Source: Leptospirales bacterium (lineage in GTDB: Bacteria; Spirochaetota; Leptospiria; Leptospirales; Leptonemataceae). From it: a stretch of 64,000 nt of DNA. The notes beneath the pieces were generated by a model that ran no database searches, was not told the origin of the DNA, and worked only from the letters and a program-made list of their open reading frames with translations. The DNA lies in the NCBI GenBank assembly GCA_016788865.1, contig JAEUSB010000088.1, forward strand, positions 1 through 64,000, in the 5' to 3' direction. Below, one piece after another: positions 1-9,399 of this stretch (the stretch's first letter is position 1; each line of letters opens with the position of its first letter). Both the position numbers and the translations under genes were made by a program.

Positions 1-30
1 AACAGTGGCCAATGACAAAGGAGTCAATCC

Positions 31-798
31 GTGATCGAAGTTAAACATCTCACGCGCAGCTATGGCAGCGTATCCCCGCTTACAGTGCTCCATAACGTAA
101 GTCTAAAGGTGGAGGCCGGAGAGTTTGTGGCCATCACCGGACCTTCGGGCAGTGGCAAGTCCACGTTGATGGGACTGATGGCCGGGCTGGATCGACCAAC
201 CAGCGGCCAGGTCTTCATTCAGAATGAGGATATTACCCAGGCCAGTGAGAATGAGCTGTCACGGCTACGCGGTGAAAAAGTTGGTTTTGTGTTTCAGAAT
301 TTTCTCTTGATGCAGACGTTAACTGCTCTTGAAAATACAATGCTTCCGGCTGAGATCCTGGGGCGTGAACTCGCAGAAAAGCGGGCGCGCGAATTGTTAG
401 CGAGGGTGGGGCTGGGCGAACGCGTTGATCACTATCCTTCCCAACTTTCCGGTGGCGAGATGCAGCGCGTTGCGATTGCACGCGCATTCATAAATACGCC
501 GCCTGTATTGTTTGCGGATGAACCAACCGGTAACCTTGATTCAAAGAATGGACAGAAGATAGTCGAACTCCTTCTCGAGTTGAATCGAACCTACGAATCA
601 ACATTGATTTTGATCACACACAACCCGGAGCTTGCCCGTCTTTCGAATCGGGAGATCCGGTTGAAAGACGGACGGATCGTCGAAATTCTAGCGCATCGAG
701 GCGGCAGCCATAAGAAAACTGCTGCTGCTTCGAAGGGCGCAGCTCTCGGTGCCACTCGTCGCGCACCGGCAAAGTCCAAAGGAACAAAACGCAAATGA
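31..798 (+). CDS. ybbA: ABC transporter ATP-binding protein, YbbA/LolD type
   Basis: This is the ATPase of a MacB/LolD-class exporter that extracts or moves lipophilic substrates at the inner membrane. Walker A (GPSGSGKST, residues 37-45), a Q-loop glutamine near 89, the signature LSGGE (139-143), Walker B ending FADE (161-164) and the switch His near 197 are all visible. The start is GTG, preceded by AAAGGAG at 17-23. The stop overlaps the start of the permease by four bases, so the two are translationally coupled. The last 35 or so residues form a Lys/Ala/Ser-rich basic tail not normal for the family. Pairing with a large FtsX permease and a TesA-like lipase matches the ybbA-ybbP-tesA neighbourhood of other bacteria, although here tesA is convergent. 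The exact substrate is unknown. Confidence 0.93.
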   Translation: MIEVKHLTRSYGSVSPLTVLHNVSLKVEAGEFVAITGPSGSGKSTLMGLMAGLDRPTSGQVFIQNEDITQASENELSRLRGEKVGFVFQNFLLMQTLTALENTMLPAEILGRELAEKRARELLARVGLGERVDHYPSQLSGGEMQRVAIARAFINTPPVLFADEPTGNLDSKNGQKIVELLLELNRTYESTLILITHNPELARLSNREIRLKDGRIVEILAHRGGSHKKTAAASKGAALGATRRAPAKSKGTKRK

Positions 799-3386
799 AT
801 TTAACCGGTCAGGCGGCATTTGTCATCAGGCAAACCCGCAGAAGCAGAGGCAAGTTGCTATTCAGCGTGCTTGCCGTGGTACTCGGCGTTGCGGCGACGG
901 CAGCTGTAAAAACTATTTCAAATTCCCTGGAAGAGGCTATCAGTCGTGAATCACGCAGCCTGATGGGAGCCGATCTCCGCCTTGAATCGAGCGCGCCGCT
1001 GGAAGCAGACGAATCTTTGACCGTTGGACTTAAACGCAATGGAGCACAGGCCGCGGACGTGGTTGAATTCTTTACCATGATACGTGTCGTAGAAAAAGGC
1101 GAGGCCAACGGCAAGACCAGGCTCGTCCGTGTCCGCGCTGTCGAGGGAGCTTTCCCTTTCTACGGAAACCTCACGACCACACCGGCGAATGCGTTCCAGG
1201 ATATTCAAACGGGAAATGATCGCGCCATTCTGGTGGACCCAACTCTGTTTCCAGCCCTTGGCGTGAGCGAGGGCGCGCGCGTCGCTCTGGGGAAGAAAGA
1301 GTATCGCATAGAGGGCGTTATTAATAACGAACCAGGAAGCCCCGGTTTTTCTGCCGGGTTTGGCCCACCGGTCTATGTATCGCTTTCGACCCTTGAAAAA
1401 ACGAATCTGTTGGTTACAGGGAGTCGGATCAAGTACATGCGGTATTTTAAGATTCCGCAGAGCCTGAACGTTGAGGATTGGAAACAAGCGCACTGGAAGG
1501 AATCCCAGGAGGCAAACATAACCATTTTCACATTTCGCGAGGCAGTCTCGAGCGTGCGTCGATTTATGACCAACCTTTCGCGTTTTCTGACGTTAGCCGG
1601 TCTTGTGATTCTCTTTCTGGGAGGTCTTGGAATCGGACTTGCCATGAACGTTTTCGTCAAAAGTCGTCTGGACGACATTGCGACTGCGCGAGCACTCGGT
1701 GCAACTCCTGGTTTCATGATTCGCATTTACATTGCCCTGGGTTCTGCGCTTGCCATCATTGGTAGCGCAGTTGGTGTCGTTATGGGCTATCTAGCGGCGA
1801 AGGCTGCGGGTGATCTTGGGGGAGGCTATCTGCCCGTGCAGATTGAAGTTGCCTTTGATCCGGCCGCATCTCTGGCCGCAGTGGTTCCGGGCATTGTTGT
1901 CACACTTGCATTTGTACTCTTTCCCGTGTTTCGCACACGGAAGATTTCTCCGCTCCGGGTTCTCAGGCGGATGTCCGATGATGAAGCGGCTGAAACCGGG
2001 CCGTTACTTTCGAGAATCAAAGGTTTCGTGGTTTCAAACGGCGTCGAAATTTTGGCGGCACTTGTTATGGTCGGCGTGATGCTTGCTGTTTCAATCACGC
2101 AATCAGATTCAGGACCAACAGGGATATTCTTCACAGCGGGTGTGCTGGGGGCGGCGTTGCTCTTGCTTGGAATTTCAAGGCTCTTGATTCGTGCCGTTAA
2201 GAAACTTCTGCCATTTGTGAAATCGTACAGGCTCAGGCAGGGCCTGGCAAACCTGTATCGACCGGGAAATCAAACATCTACAATGCTCGTTGCAACCGGC
2301 GTAGGTGTCCTTCTCATTATGACGATTTTTACGGCAGAGGCAGCAGTGCGCGGTGAGATCAGTTTTACCTCGAGAGGTCGACCCAATTTGTTCCTGGTAG
2401 ATATTCAGGAGGAACAGAAAGATGGTGTGCTAAGCCTGATGCAAAGGTACGCGAAAGACAGTAAAGTAACACCAATGATTACAATGCGATTGCGGGCTAT
2501 CAATGGTGTTCTCATTGACAAATCAGATATTGAGAAAGACGCAAATCAGCGCAGCTGGCAAAACAGTATCCGTAGCTATGAATACCGGTCCACTTTTCGA
2601 ACCAAACTGAATCCTGGCGAAGTTCTTACGGCCGGAAACTTTTGGGAGGGACGCGACCCTCAGGGTCAAGAGGTTTCAGTCGATGAGCGCTGGGCCAGTG
2701 AGTTCAACGTATCTATTGGCGATCAGCTGACACTCGACATCCAGGGGCTACCCCTGGATGCAATCGTAACAAGCAAGCGCCGCGTCGACTGGGCTGCAAT
2801 GCAGATCAACTCTATTCTGGTATTCTCACCTGGCCCTATCCAGGAGGCCCCGCGGGTATACTATGGGTCAATCAACATTGCTGATGAAAAGGATCGATTT
2901 TCTTTTCAGGAATCGCTGGTTGCAAGATTTCCGAACATTACTGTGATAGATGCAAATCAGGCGCTTGAAACTATCTCCGGCATTGCAAAGAACATTGCCT
3001 TTGTGGTTCAATGGATGGCTGGGGCAACCCTTGCCGCCGGTATGATTATTCTAACCGGATGCATTGGATCGAGCCGTTATGCGCGCTTGCGCGAGTCTGT
3101 TCTCTTGAAGACCATTGGCGCACGATCAGTAGATATTGTTACAATACTCACGGTTGAGTATGCTGTACTGGGGTTGTTGGGGGCCTTTGCCGGAACTCTG
3201 CTGTCGCAAGCATTGGCCTGGCCGTTGTTGTATTACTTCTTTGAAGTGAAACCAGGCTTGCCCCTTGTTCCGGCTCTACTGGTTGGCGGCGCAGTTGTAG
3301 GACTGACGATTGCGATTGGACTACTCGTGAGCCGCGATGCAATGGCAGGCAAACCACTGGACGTGCTTCGCGAAGAAACAACCTGA
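795..3386 (+). CDS. ybbP: Large FtsX-like ABC permease, YbbP type
   Basis: This is the membrane subunit that partners the preceding ATPase. It has 863 residues. A first membrane segment lies at about 20-38, followed by a MacB-type periplasmic domain up to about residue 255 and a block of three to four hydrophobic helices. A second, repeated unit of helix, periplasmic region and helices runs to the C-terminus. This duplicated FtsX layout and the length fit YbbP rather than LolC/E or MacB. It starts with ATG four bases before the ATPase stop. It ends one base before the stop codon of the convergent lipase gene, leaving no room for a terminator. I infer export or handling of a lipophilic molecule; the substrate cannot be read from sequence. 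Confidence 0.92.
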   Translation: MNLTGQAAFVIRQTRRSRGKLLFSVLAVVLGVAATAAVKTISNSLEEAISRESRSLMGADLRLESSAPLEADESLTVGLKRNGAQAADVVEFFTMIRVVEKGEANGKTRLVRVRAVEGAFPFYGNLTTTPANAFQDIQTGNDRAILVDPTLFPALGVSEGARVALGKKEYRIEGVINNEPGSPGFSAGFGPPVYVSLSTLEKTNLLVTGSRIKYMRYFKIPQSLNVEDWKQAHWKESQEANITIFTFREAVSSVRRFMTNLSRFLTLAGLVILFLGGLGIGLAMNVFVKSRLDDIATARALGATPGFMIRIYIALGSALAIIGSAVGVVMGYLAAKAAGDLGGGYLPVQIEVAFDPAASLAAVVPGIVVTLAFVLFPVFRTRKISPLRVLRRMSDDEAAETGPLLSRIKGFVVSNGVEILAALVMVGVMLAVSITQSDSGPTGIFFTAGVLGAALLLLGISRLLIRAVKKLLPFVKSYRLRQGLANLYRPGNQTSTMLVATGVGVLLIMTIFTAEAAVRGEISFTSRGRPNLFLVDIQEEQKDGVLSLMQRYAKDSKVTPMITMRLRAINGVLIDKSDIEKDANQRSWQNSIRSYEYRSTFRTKLNPGEVLTAGNFWEGRDPQGQEVSVDERWASEFNVSIGDQLTLDIQGLPLDAIVTSKRRVDWAAMQINSILVFSPGPIQEAPRVYYGSINIADEKDRFSFQESLVARFPNITVIDANQALETISGIAKNIAFVVQWMAGATLAAGMIILTGCIGSSRYARLRESVLLKTIGARSVDIVTILTVEYAVLGLLGAFAGTLLSQALAWPLLYYFFEVKPGLPLVPALLVGGAVVGLTIAIGLLVSRDAMAGKPLDVLREETT

Positions 3387-3387
3387 A

Positions 3388-4062
3388 TTACAGGTGGGTC
3401 TTCAGGGATTTCCAGACATTCTCCGCCACAATAGGCGATCCTTTCTCATTTGGATGAATGCCGTCAGCTTGATTAAACTCAGGCTTACCGGCCACTCCTT
3501 CCAGTGGGAATGGTAGTAGATGCACCTTTTCTTTCTTTGCGATTCTTGGAAAGATCTGGTGGAACTTATCGCCGTAGGCTTTGCCCAGATTTGGGAATGT
3601 GTAGAATTGATACATCAGAATCTTTACCGTTGGATCGAACGCGCGGGTCTTCTGTATAATTGTGGTCAGATTTTTCTCAATAGACTCCGGTGGCTGTCCT
3701 CGCATTGCGTCGTTTGAACCCAGCTCAATGACGAGGACTTTCAGTTTCACGTCTTTGCGCAAATACCACGAAAGTCTGGATAACCCACCGGCCGTCGTGT
3801 CGCCTGATCGACCCGCATTAATCACTCTGTATTTTAGTCCGGCCGCGTCGATCTTCTGTTGAATCAAGTAGGGAAACGTCAATTCCTCGGGGAGGCCCAA
3901 TCCCGCACTGAGACTATCTCCCAGAAATACAATTGCTGGTTCAGTGCGCGTAACTGGGGGTTTGCTTTCTTCTTTCTTGCAGGCGAAGGATAGAACTCCC
4001 AGCAGGAGCGTGAGAAATACAGGGGCGAGGGTTGTGCGCATCATTGAATCCTGCTTAATCAT
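3388..4062 (-). CDS. GDSL/SGNH-family esterase lipoprotein, TesA-like
   Basis: This is a secreted arylesterase, thioesterase or lysophospholipase of the SGNH fold. Block I carries the nucleophile in FLGDSLSAGLGL, block III is GSNDAMRG, and the catalytic Asp/His pair is in DGIHPNEKG. The N-terminus is a lipoprotein signal ending in LSFAC, so the mature protein should be lipidated. The chosen ATG overlaps the upstream acyltransferase stop (ATGATTAA) and has GGGGA five bases ahead; a second ATG at 4044 also has an AGGA and would serve equally well. Co-transcription with an acyltransferase and closeness to ybbAP suggest a role in envelope lipid turnover, which is inference. Confidence 0.88.
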   Translation of the reverse strand: MIKQDSMMRTTLAPVFLTLLLGVLSFACKKEESKPPVTRTEPAIVFLGDSLSAGLGLPEELTFPYLIQQKIDAAGLKYRVINAGRSGDTTAGGLSRLSWYLRKDVKLKVLVIELGSNDAMRGQPPESIEKNLTTIIQKTRAFDPTVKILMYQFYTFPNLGKAYGDKFHQIFPRIAKKEKVHLLPFPLEGVAGKPEFNQADGIHPNEKGSPIVAENVWKSLKTHL

Positions 4063-5665
4063 AATAATCCCCAATGACAAAGTCAACTGCATCGATCAAT
4101 TCCGCGCGCTTCATGCGAAGGTCCTTTAAGCGCTTATGCCGGAAGAGTTCCAGAACGCAGTCGCCCAGGAAATGCAAGCCGGTTTTGAATCGCCGTCCAT
4201 GAAAGAGCGAGAACCGCCAGAGCCGGGCCATTAGATACACAAGAAAACCGGCGCAGACAAGTGAGATCCACCCTGGATACTTTTCAACAAGGACGGTCAG
4301 ATCTTTCAAGTAGGCCGATTTAGCAAAGAAGGTTCCGAGAAACACCATACCGGCTGAATGGATCCATTTGTAGAAAAGAAAGAATGCAATTGGGTAGGTA
4401 ACGGCTGCTGCCCCTGCTGCCGCCAGGATCGATTGCTCGTCCCCGTCCACCTGTGGCCGTTTCTTGACGTTAATCACGAAGAACCGCATGAATCTGGCTG
4501 TCTGCCTGGGAATAAAGTTTGCGAAATATCCATAGAGGATCAATGGCGAAACCAGAATGCCGACCGTGATAACCCTTAAATAGAAACCAACTGAAGTCCA
4601 GGTATACTCGCGACGCACGAGCGCGTCTGGAATTCCCGCCTTCTGAAATGACGTCTGATAGCCTTTCAATAGAACACGCAGCTGTTCTACTCTTTTCTGA
4701 CCCTGCTCTGATTCAGCTGCCTTCTGAATGCTCTCTGAAACCGTCTTACAGAGGACGTATTTCTCTCTGACATTCTCATAGACGCCCATATACTTCCCAG
4801 GACTGAGAACATAGATTGAAGTGATGCCATCGATCAGACTGACCAACTTAGGATCATGTATGGAAATGATCAGACGCTCAATGTCTTGCTGCAACCTCTC
4901 CTTGCCTGCCATCATCAACTTCTTTTCAAATGATTGTTGCTCCTTTTCGCTGAGTGCGAGGAAGTCAGGTGGCATATTGATCAGATTTTTTATTTTGAAC
5001 GGCTTTCCAAATATGATGCAGACTGAGCTCTGAAACTTGTTGATTCGATCATAGAAATAGCCGTACGGGACAATTCGGAGATTCAGATTGAAGTTGAACG
5101 CTTTCTCGGCTTGAATCGCAAGCAGCATGAATCCCAACTTAATCTTATTAAGACGCCGACTATCGGTAGACCGACCCTCTGCGTAGATATTGAAGAGTCG
5201 TCCGCGGACAAGGAGATCGACTGCTTCTTCCACCATCTGTTCATTTGCTTGCTGACGTTCTTTTTCTGACACACCGCTCTCTTCTTTATCCTGGGCTCGG
5301 GAAACCGGTACGAGGAGGGCGTAATCGCGAAGTATCTTCCCGGCAATAGGCGTGTTTGTAATGGTATCTTTGGCCGCCGTTGCGATTGGATGGCGGACAA
5401 CCGTTGCCAGGTTCAAGAAGTCTAGATAAGAATTGGGATGATTGCCAACCAGGAAGACGGCACCGTCCGGCGGAATGTTCTCAACACCGATCGATTGAAT
5501 TTCTGCATGTTGTGTGGTTGCGACGGCGCGGAAGAACGCGCGCAGGGGATAGTAAAAGAAACTGGCTCGACGCCTTACCGAGTCAATTCCGTGATAGGTC
5601 CGCGCCAGGGACGGTTTGCGAAATAGTTTTCCTACGATGGGCAGATGGGTGAGAGGATTTCGCAT
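4055..5665 (-). CDS. Glycerol-3-phosphate-acyltransferase-like (PlsC-superfamily) membrane protein
   Basis: This protein probably transfers acyl groups to a glycerophospholipid precursor. With the chosen start it is 536 residues. The acyltransferase block has the catalytic motif NHPNSYLD, with five residues between His and Asp as in yeast Gpt2/Sct1-like enzymes rather than the four of PlsC. The substrate-binding motif YAEGRSTDSRRLNKIK follows. The C-terminal third contains several hydrophobic segments (GILVSPLILYGYFANFI, AAGAAAVTYPIAFFLFY, AGMVFLGTFF, LVCAGFLVYLMARL). The reading frame is open further upstream, but that part overlaps the divergent hydratase gene. I therefore start at the ATG beginning MRNPLTHLP; an ATG at 5734 is the alternative. 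It overlaps the downstream lipase start. Confidence 0.82.
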   Translation of the reverse strand: MRNPLTHLPIVGKLFRKPSLARTYHGIDSVRRRASFFYYPLRAFFRAVATTQHAEIQSIGVENIPPDGAVFLVGNHPNSYLDFLNLATVVRHPIATAAKDTITNTPIAGKILRDYALLVPVSRAQDKEESGVSEKERQQANEQMVEEAVDLLVRGRLFNIYAEGRSTDSRRLNKIKLGFMLLAIQAEKAFNFNLNLRIVPYGYFYDRINKFQSSVCIIFGKPFKIKNLINMPPDFLALSEKEQQSFEKKLMMAGKERLQQDIERLIISIHDPKLVSLIDGITSIYVLSPGKYMGVYENVREKYVLCKTVSESIQKAAESEQGQKRVEQLRVLLKGYQTSFQKAGIPDALVRREYTWTSVGFYLRVITVGILVSPLILYGYFANFIPRQTARFMRFFVINVKKRPQVDGDEQSILAAAGAAAVTYPIAFFLFYKWIHSAGMVFLGTFFAKSAYLKDLTVLVEKYPGWISLVCAGFLVYLMARLWRFSLFHGRRFKTGLHFLGDCVLELFRHKRLKDLRMKRAELIDAVDFVIGDYYD

Positions 5666-5789
5666 AATAGCACGAAGATTGCAGGCGCTAAACGCAATGT
5701 CATCAGAAAAATGATCGGGAAATCGGATAGACATTGCCACGTTTTCCCGACTCACTGGATACAGCGAGATTTTCGCAAAGGATCTATCG

Positions 5790-6560
5790 ATGTCCAACAT
5801 CCAGGAAACATACGTAAATTCTATTCTCGAACTGAGCCTCAATCTTGGCGAAGGGAACGGTTTCACGGTTCCAGGTTTTGCCGCCTTTGAAGCCGCGTTA
5901 ACAAAGGGCGCTGCAATGCCGGATATTCGGGCTCTCATCATTACCAGCGCATTGCCAGACACTTTTTCCAATGGACTCAATCCCAATGCGGTTCACGGGC
6001 AACCGATTGAACAGATAGAAAAGTTGATCGGTCATTTCTTTGCCGTACTCAAAGCTATTCATACCTTTCCTGTCCCAGTCGTTGCTGCAATCAACGGGCA
6101 TGCAATTGGCTACGGTGCAATGGTTGGCTTGATGAGCGATTTTCGGCTAATTGTCGATAAGGGTGCGCGTGTCTCATTTCCAGAATTGAACATTGGAATC
6201 AGTCTGCCGAGTTTTGTAACTCTGTCGCTTCAGGATCTGGTTGGGATTCGAGTCACACGCGACCTTTTGTTTAGTGGCCTGGCACCCAAGCCGCCGGAGG
6301 CGCTTGAGATCGGTCTTGTGGACGAGCTCGTTGAAAAAGAAAAACTGATGGACCGAGCCAGACAGCTTGCGAAACGACTGGCCGCATTGCCCAGGAACGC
6401 AGTTCGCTCCCAGAAGGAAATTAGCCGCTGGCGATTCGATCTGGATCTTGATGCGATGCTGGAACGCGATCGCGCGAGCACGTTGAAACTTCTGGGCTCT
6501 GCAGAGGCTATGGAAGGTTTCGCTGCACTGGTTGAAAAGCGAAGACCGCGCTTTGATTAG
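5790..6560 (+). CDS. Enoyl-CoA hydratase/isomerase family protein
   Basis: This is a crotonase-fold enzyme of 256 residues. The first oxyanion-hole region is around ITSALPDTFSNGLNP, and the second is INGHAIGYGAMVGLMSDFRLI. FPELNIGISLP follows, where hydratases keep a catalytic Glu. The ATG has AAAGGA at 5777-5782. The C-terminus lacks the peroxisomal or multifunctional extensions seen in fatty-acid oxidation complexes. It is divergent from the acyltransferase gene, with about 125 bases between them that must hold both promoters. It may act in fatty acid or branched-chain amino acid oxidation; the substrate cannot be told from sequence. Confidence 0.9.
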   Translation: MSNIQETYVNSILELSLNLGEGNGFTVPGFAAFEAALTKGAAMPDIRALIITSALPDTFSNGLNPNAVHGQPIEQIEKLIGHFFAVLKAIHTFPVPVVAAINGHAIGYGAMVGLMSDFRLIVDKGARVSFPELNIGISLPSFVTLSLQDLVGIRVTRDLLFSGLAPKPPEALEIGLVDELVEKEKLMDRARQLAKRLAALPRNAVRSQKEISRWRFDLDLDAMLERDRASTLKLLGSAEAMEGFAALVEKRRPRFD

Positions 6561-6610
6561 CCCGCACTCCAGGTCACGTAAACCAGAAGCAAACGTATGA
6601 GGTAACCTGC

Positions 6611-8962
6611 ATGCAAGCGGACGCACTCTTAATCACTCAGTGTTTACAGAACGATTTTGTTCGCCTCCTTGATCGGTATGAGCCTTTGCCGAATCGACTT
6701 CACGTAGGTTATTCGGAATCAACCCGACTGCTCGGTGAGCGGATGGAGGAAGGGCCTGTCCGTTCACTCCTTGATTGGGCTTACGGACTCTCCAGTGACA
6801 AACTTGGAATCATTCACATTCGAGACTGGCACAATCCCGATGATCCGGCGCAACAAGAACATCTGGCGCAGTTTAGTCCGCATTGTCTTATGAATACGGA
6901 AGGTGCCAGGTTTGTATTTGAAGCAGATCTGCGTCCGGAAAGACATACTATTGTAAATGCGTCGGGGCTAAACGACTTTGTGGATACCGATCTCGCAACC
7001 GTACTGACGCCTTTTAAAGGCAAGCGGATCCGAGTTGGTATTGTTGGAGTCTGGACGGAAGCAAAGGTAACTTTCCTTGCCTATGACTTAAGAACCCGAT
7101 ATCCAGAATTCGATATCGCAGTTGCCAGTCCACTGACCGCCAGCTCGTCCCGGCAGATGCACTTTGTGGCCCTGGATCAATTGAAAAGCATTCTGGGAAT
7201 CCGAGTATTTTCGTCGTTGGGTGGTTTCACAGAATTCTTGACCGGAACGCTTCCTGATATTCAAAGCAAGGCTCCCTTTCGCCAGGGAGTGCTGCACTTC
7301 GACGGTGACTACAGCGTTACGGAAACGGATCAGAATATTCTCTCTTACCTCTTCCGCGATTGCAAGCGCGTGGATTTAAAGAGCCTGGATGGTGGATTTT
7401 CTGGCAACGTAGTACTGAAAGCACGGAGTGTTGACGTTCTGGGTCATCCACAGGTACCCACCGTGATCAAAATAGGAGAACGCGATCCAATAGCCCAGGA
7501 ACGCACATCATTTGAACGGATTGAAGAGGTTCTTGGCAACAATGCTCCCCGCATTGTCGATTTTGCCGAAATGGGAAACCGCGGGGCCATCAAATACCGT
7601 TATGCGGCTATGCTCGATGGCGCTGTCAGCGTATTTCAGGACCTGTATCAGAAAATCGAGGAGGAGATTGTTGCCGGGAAACGCCAACTCGATGGCGAAA
7701 CAATGCAACCCATCTTTGATGTCCTGGATACAGTCTTCCTGGGGCAGCTTGGCCGCTTGTATCAAGCGGGAGAGTCTGAAAAGTTAGATCTGTTTAGCTA
7801 CTATGACTTCTCGGAGCGTTACGCAAGCGGTGTACGGAGACGGGTCACTGCGATCCTTGGAGATGCACCTGAGAATGTGAAGGAGGTTTTCCCGGGAGCG
7901 AATGTGGAGCACGTATGTCCCTTCTATGAAAGGGACCTTGCGACCATTCAGTCCGGTGGCTCGGTTGCGCGCATGTCGTATGTTCACGGGGACTTGAATG
8001 GCCGAAACATTGTCCTGGATCCATCGCATAACGTCTGGATCATAGACTTCTTCCATGCGCACCGCGGCCATATCCTGCGTGATCTATTGAAGCTTGAAAA
8101 CGATTTGCTGTACATCTTTACAAAGATTACGAATGATTCTGAGCTGAAGGAAGCGGCCCAACTTGCCTCCATTCTGATTGATCAGCCTGACCTGGGCGTC
8201 CCGCCGGAGCCGGGAGCGGTGAACTTCAGCAACCCCGCAATTGCAATGGCTTATCTTACCGCCTGCAAACTCCGGTCTTATTTTCCGGCGCTCGTGCAAA
8301 CGGATCGCGAACCGTTTCAGATGCATGTAGGATTATTACGATATGCCATGCACACATTGTCCTTTGATGAGTGCAATGATGTTCAAAAGAAATGGGCCCT
8401 GTCTTCCGGCGCACGTTTGATTTCTAAAATTAAGACGAGCATTGCCCGAACGAACCGCCTGCGGATTGACTTTTTGGAAGTGGCCCAGGGCTCAGGGAAG
8501 ATTGGCATGACCATTCTTCCCGGCCGCCGCGATAGAAATCGTAGCATAGAGGAGGACCTCAGCGTAATCAGGGAAAATGGAATCGAGTCCATTCTCTGCT
8601 TGATCACAGAGAATGAGTTTCATGACTACGGGGTGGATGGACTGAAAGCGGCCTACGCCAAAGCTGGTCTGGAGACCCGTTATATGCCAATAGTGGACCA
8701 GGCAATACCTTCCCAGGCGGAAATGAAGGCCAGTACGGAATGGATGAAGGCTCGCCTTGATAAGGGGAAGAATGTACTGGTGCATTGCGTAGGCGGTCTT
8801 GGGCGCTCCGGTCTCGCAGCGGCTGCCTATCTCACGCTCGAGCGACAGGTTCCGCCGGAAGATGCGATCGAACGAGTTCGAGAGGCGCGAGGCCGTCGCG
8901 CCATCGAGACCAGAAAGCAGGAGAATTTCTTACTTGGATTGGCATCGCCTACCACGGGCTAA
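6611..8962 (+). CDS. Three-domain fusion: isochorismatase-like, APH-type kinase-like, CDKN3-like phosphatase
   Basis: The protein has 783 residues in three recognisable parts. Residues 1-215 resemble an isochorismatase-like hydrolase: QNDF gives the usual Asp (15), but the nucleophilic Cys position in GVWTEAKV is Lys 152. Residues 255-610 look like an aminoglycoside-phosphotransferase-type kinase, with a Gly-rich loop GGFSGNVVLKA (261-271), Lys 287 in VIKIG, the catalytic loop HGDLNGRNIVLD (459-470) and IIDF (477-480). Residues 625-775 resemble the CDKN3/KAP dual-specificity phosphatase, with active site HCVGGLGRSG (725-734, Cys 726, Arg 732), a TENEFHDYGV segment and a candidate general acid Asp 696. 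Kinase and phosphatase modules in one chain suggest reversible phosphorylation of a shared substrate, possibly a small molecule held by the dead hydrolase fold; that is inference. It ends 14 bases inside the convergent GNAT gene. Confidence 0.8.
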   Translation: MQADALLITQCLQNDFVRLLDRYEPLPNRLHVGYSESTRLLGERMEEGPVRSLLDWAYGLSSDKLGIIHIRDWHNPDDPAQQEHLAQFSPHCLMNTEGARFVFEADLRPERHTIVNASGLNDFVDTDLATVLTPFKGKRIRVGIVGVWTEAKVTFLAYDLRTRYPEFDIAVASPLTASSSRQMHFVALDQLKSILGIRVFSSLGGFTEFLTGTLPDIQSKAPFRQGVLHFDGDYSVTETDQNILSYLFRDCKRVDLKSLDGGFSGNVVLKARSVDVLGHPQVPTVIKIGERDPIAQERTSFERIEEVLGNNAPRIVDFAEMGNRGAIKYRYAAMLDGAVSVFQDLYQKIEEEIVAGKRQLDGETMQPIFDVLDTVFLGQLGRLYQAGESEKLDLFSYYDFSERYASGVRRRVTAILGDAPENVKEVFPGANVEHVCPFYERDLATIQSGGSVARMSYVHGDLNGRNIVLDPSHNVWIIDFFHAHRGHILRDLLKLENDLLYIFTKITNDSELKEAAQLASILIDQPDLGVPPEPGAVNFSNPAIAMAYLTACKLRSYFPALVQTDREPFQMHVGLLRYAMHTLSFDECNDVQKKWALSSGARLISKIKTSIARTNRLRIDFLEVAQGSGKIGMTILPGRRDRNRSIEEDLSVIRENGIESILCLITENEFHDYGVDGLKAAYAKAGLETRYMPIVDQAIPSQAEMKASTEWMKARLDKGKNVLVHCVGGLGRSGLAAAAYLTLERQVPPEDAIERVREARGRRAIETRKQENFLLGLASPTTG

Positions 8963-9398
8963 GCGAGGTTTGAAAGCTGAAGCCCGGAATAACCAACCCC
9001 TCGCGAAAATAGAACTTGTGGGCTTCCATGCGGTGCGTCCCTGATTCAAGCGTGAATACATTTGCGGCCAATCGTCCTGCCTCTTCCTTCAAATAGGCAA
9101 GCAAGCTTTTTCCGAAACCACGAGACCGTCTCGCTTCATCTGTTACCAGATCGTCGACGTAAAACCGTCGCCCTGCAAAAGTGGTATGGTGCAACCGGTA
9201 GACTCCAATGGCGACCGGCAGTCTTTCATCGTTCATTACGAACATTCCGGCGCCCTCTTTGAACATAGTTTGCATATATCCAACATAATCATCCGGCAAT
9301 TTGGGCCTCAGTTGGCGGTGTAACGCTTCTGCGCTATTGAGAACCGCTTTCTGTTCGTTTTCAGGTAACTCGTGAACTCTTGTAAATGTCGCATTCAT
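8949..9398 (-). CDS. GNAT family N-acetyltransferase
   Basis: This is a 149-residue acetyl-CoA-dependent N-acetyltransferase. The acetyl-CoA loop is RSRGFGKSL, preceded by the typical beta-strand VDDLV and followed by a helix and LESG...AHKFYFREG, the usual end of the fold. The ATG at 9398 is chosen over an upstream TTG. There is no separate Shine-Dalgarno sequence with room to act, and a TATAAT lies only six bases upstream inside a perfect palindrome, so the message may be leaderless. The substrate is unknown. The 3' end overlaps the convergent fusion gene. Confidence 0.85.
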   Translation of the reverse strand: MNATFTRVHELPENEQKAVLNSAEALHRQLRPKLPDDYVGYMQTMFKEGAGMFVMNDERLPVAIGVYRLHHTTFAGRRFYVDDLVTDEARRSRGFGKSLLAYLKEEAGRLAANVFTLESGTHRMEAHKFYFREGLVIPGFSFQTSLSPW

Positions 9399-9399
9399 T

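Noticed and set aside
951-1493. Long antisense frame inside the permease gene
   Set aside because: It is a shadow of the YbbP coding frame; no start signal and no recognisable domain.
5666-5986. N-terminal extension of the acyltransferase up to 5986
   Set aside because: The added 107 residues overlap the start of the divergent enoyl-CoA hydratase, lack conserved motifs and would remove all promoter space.
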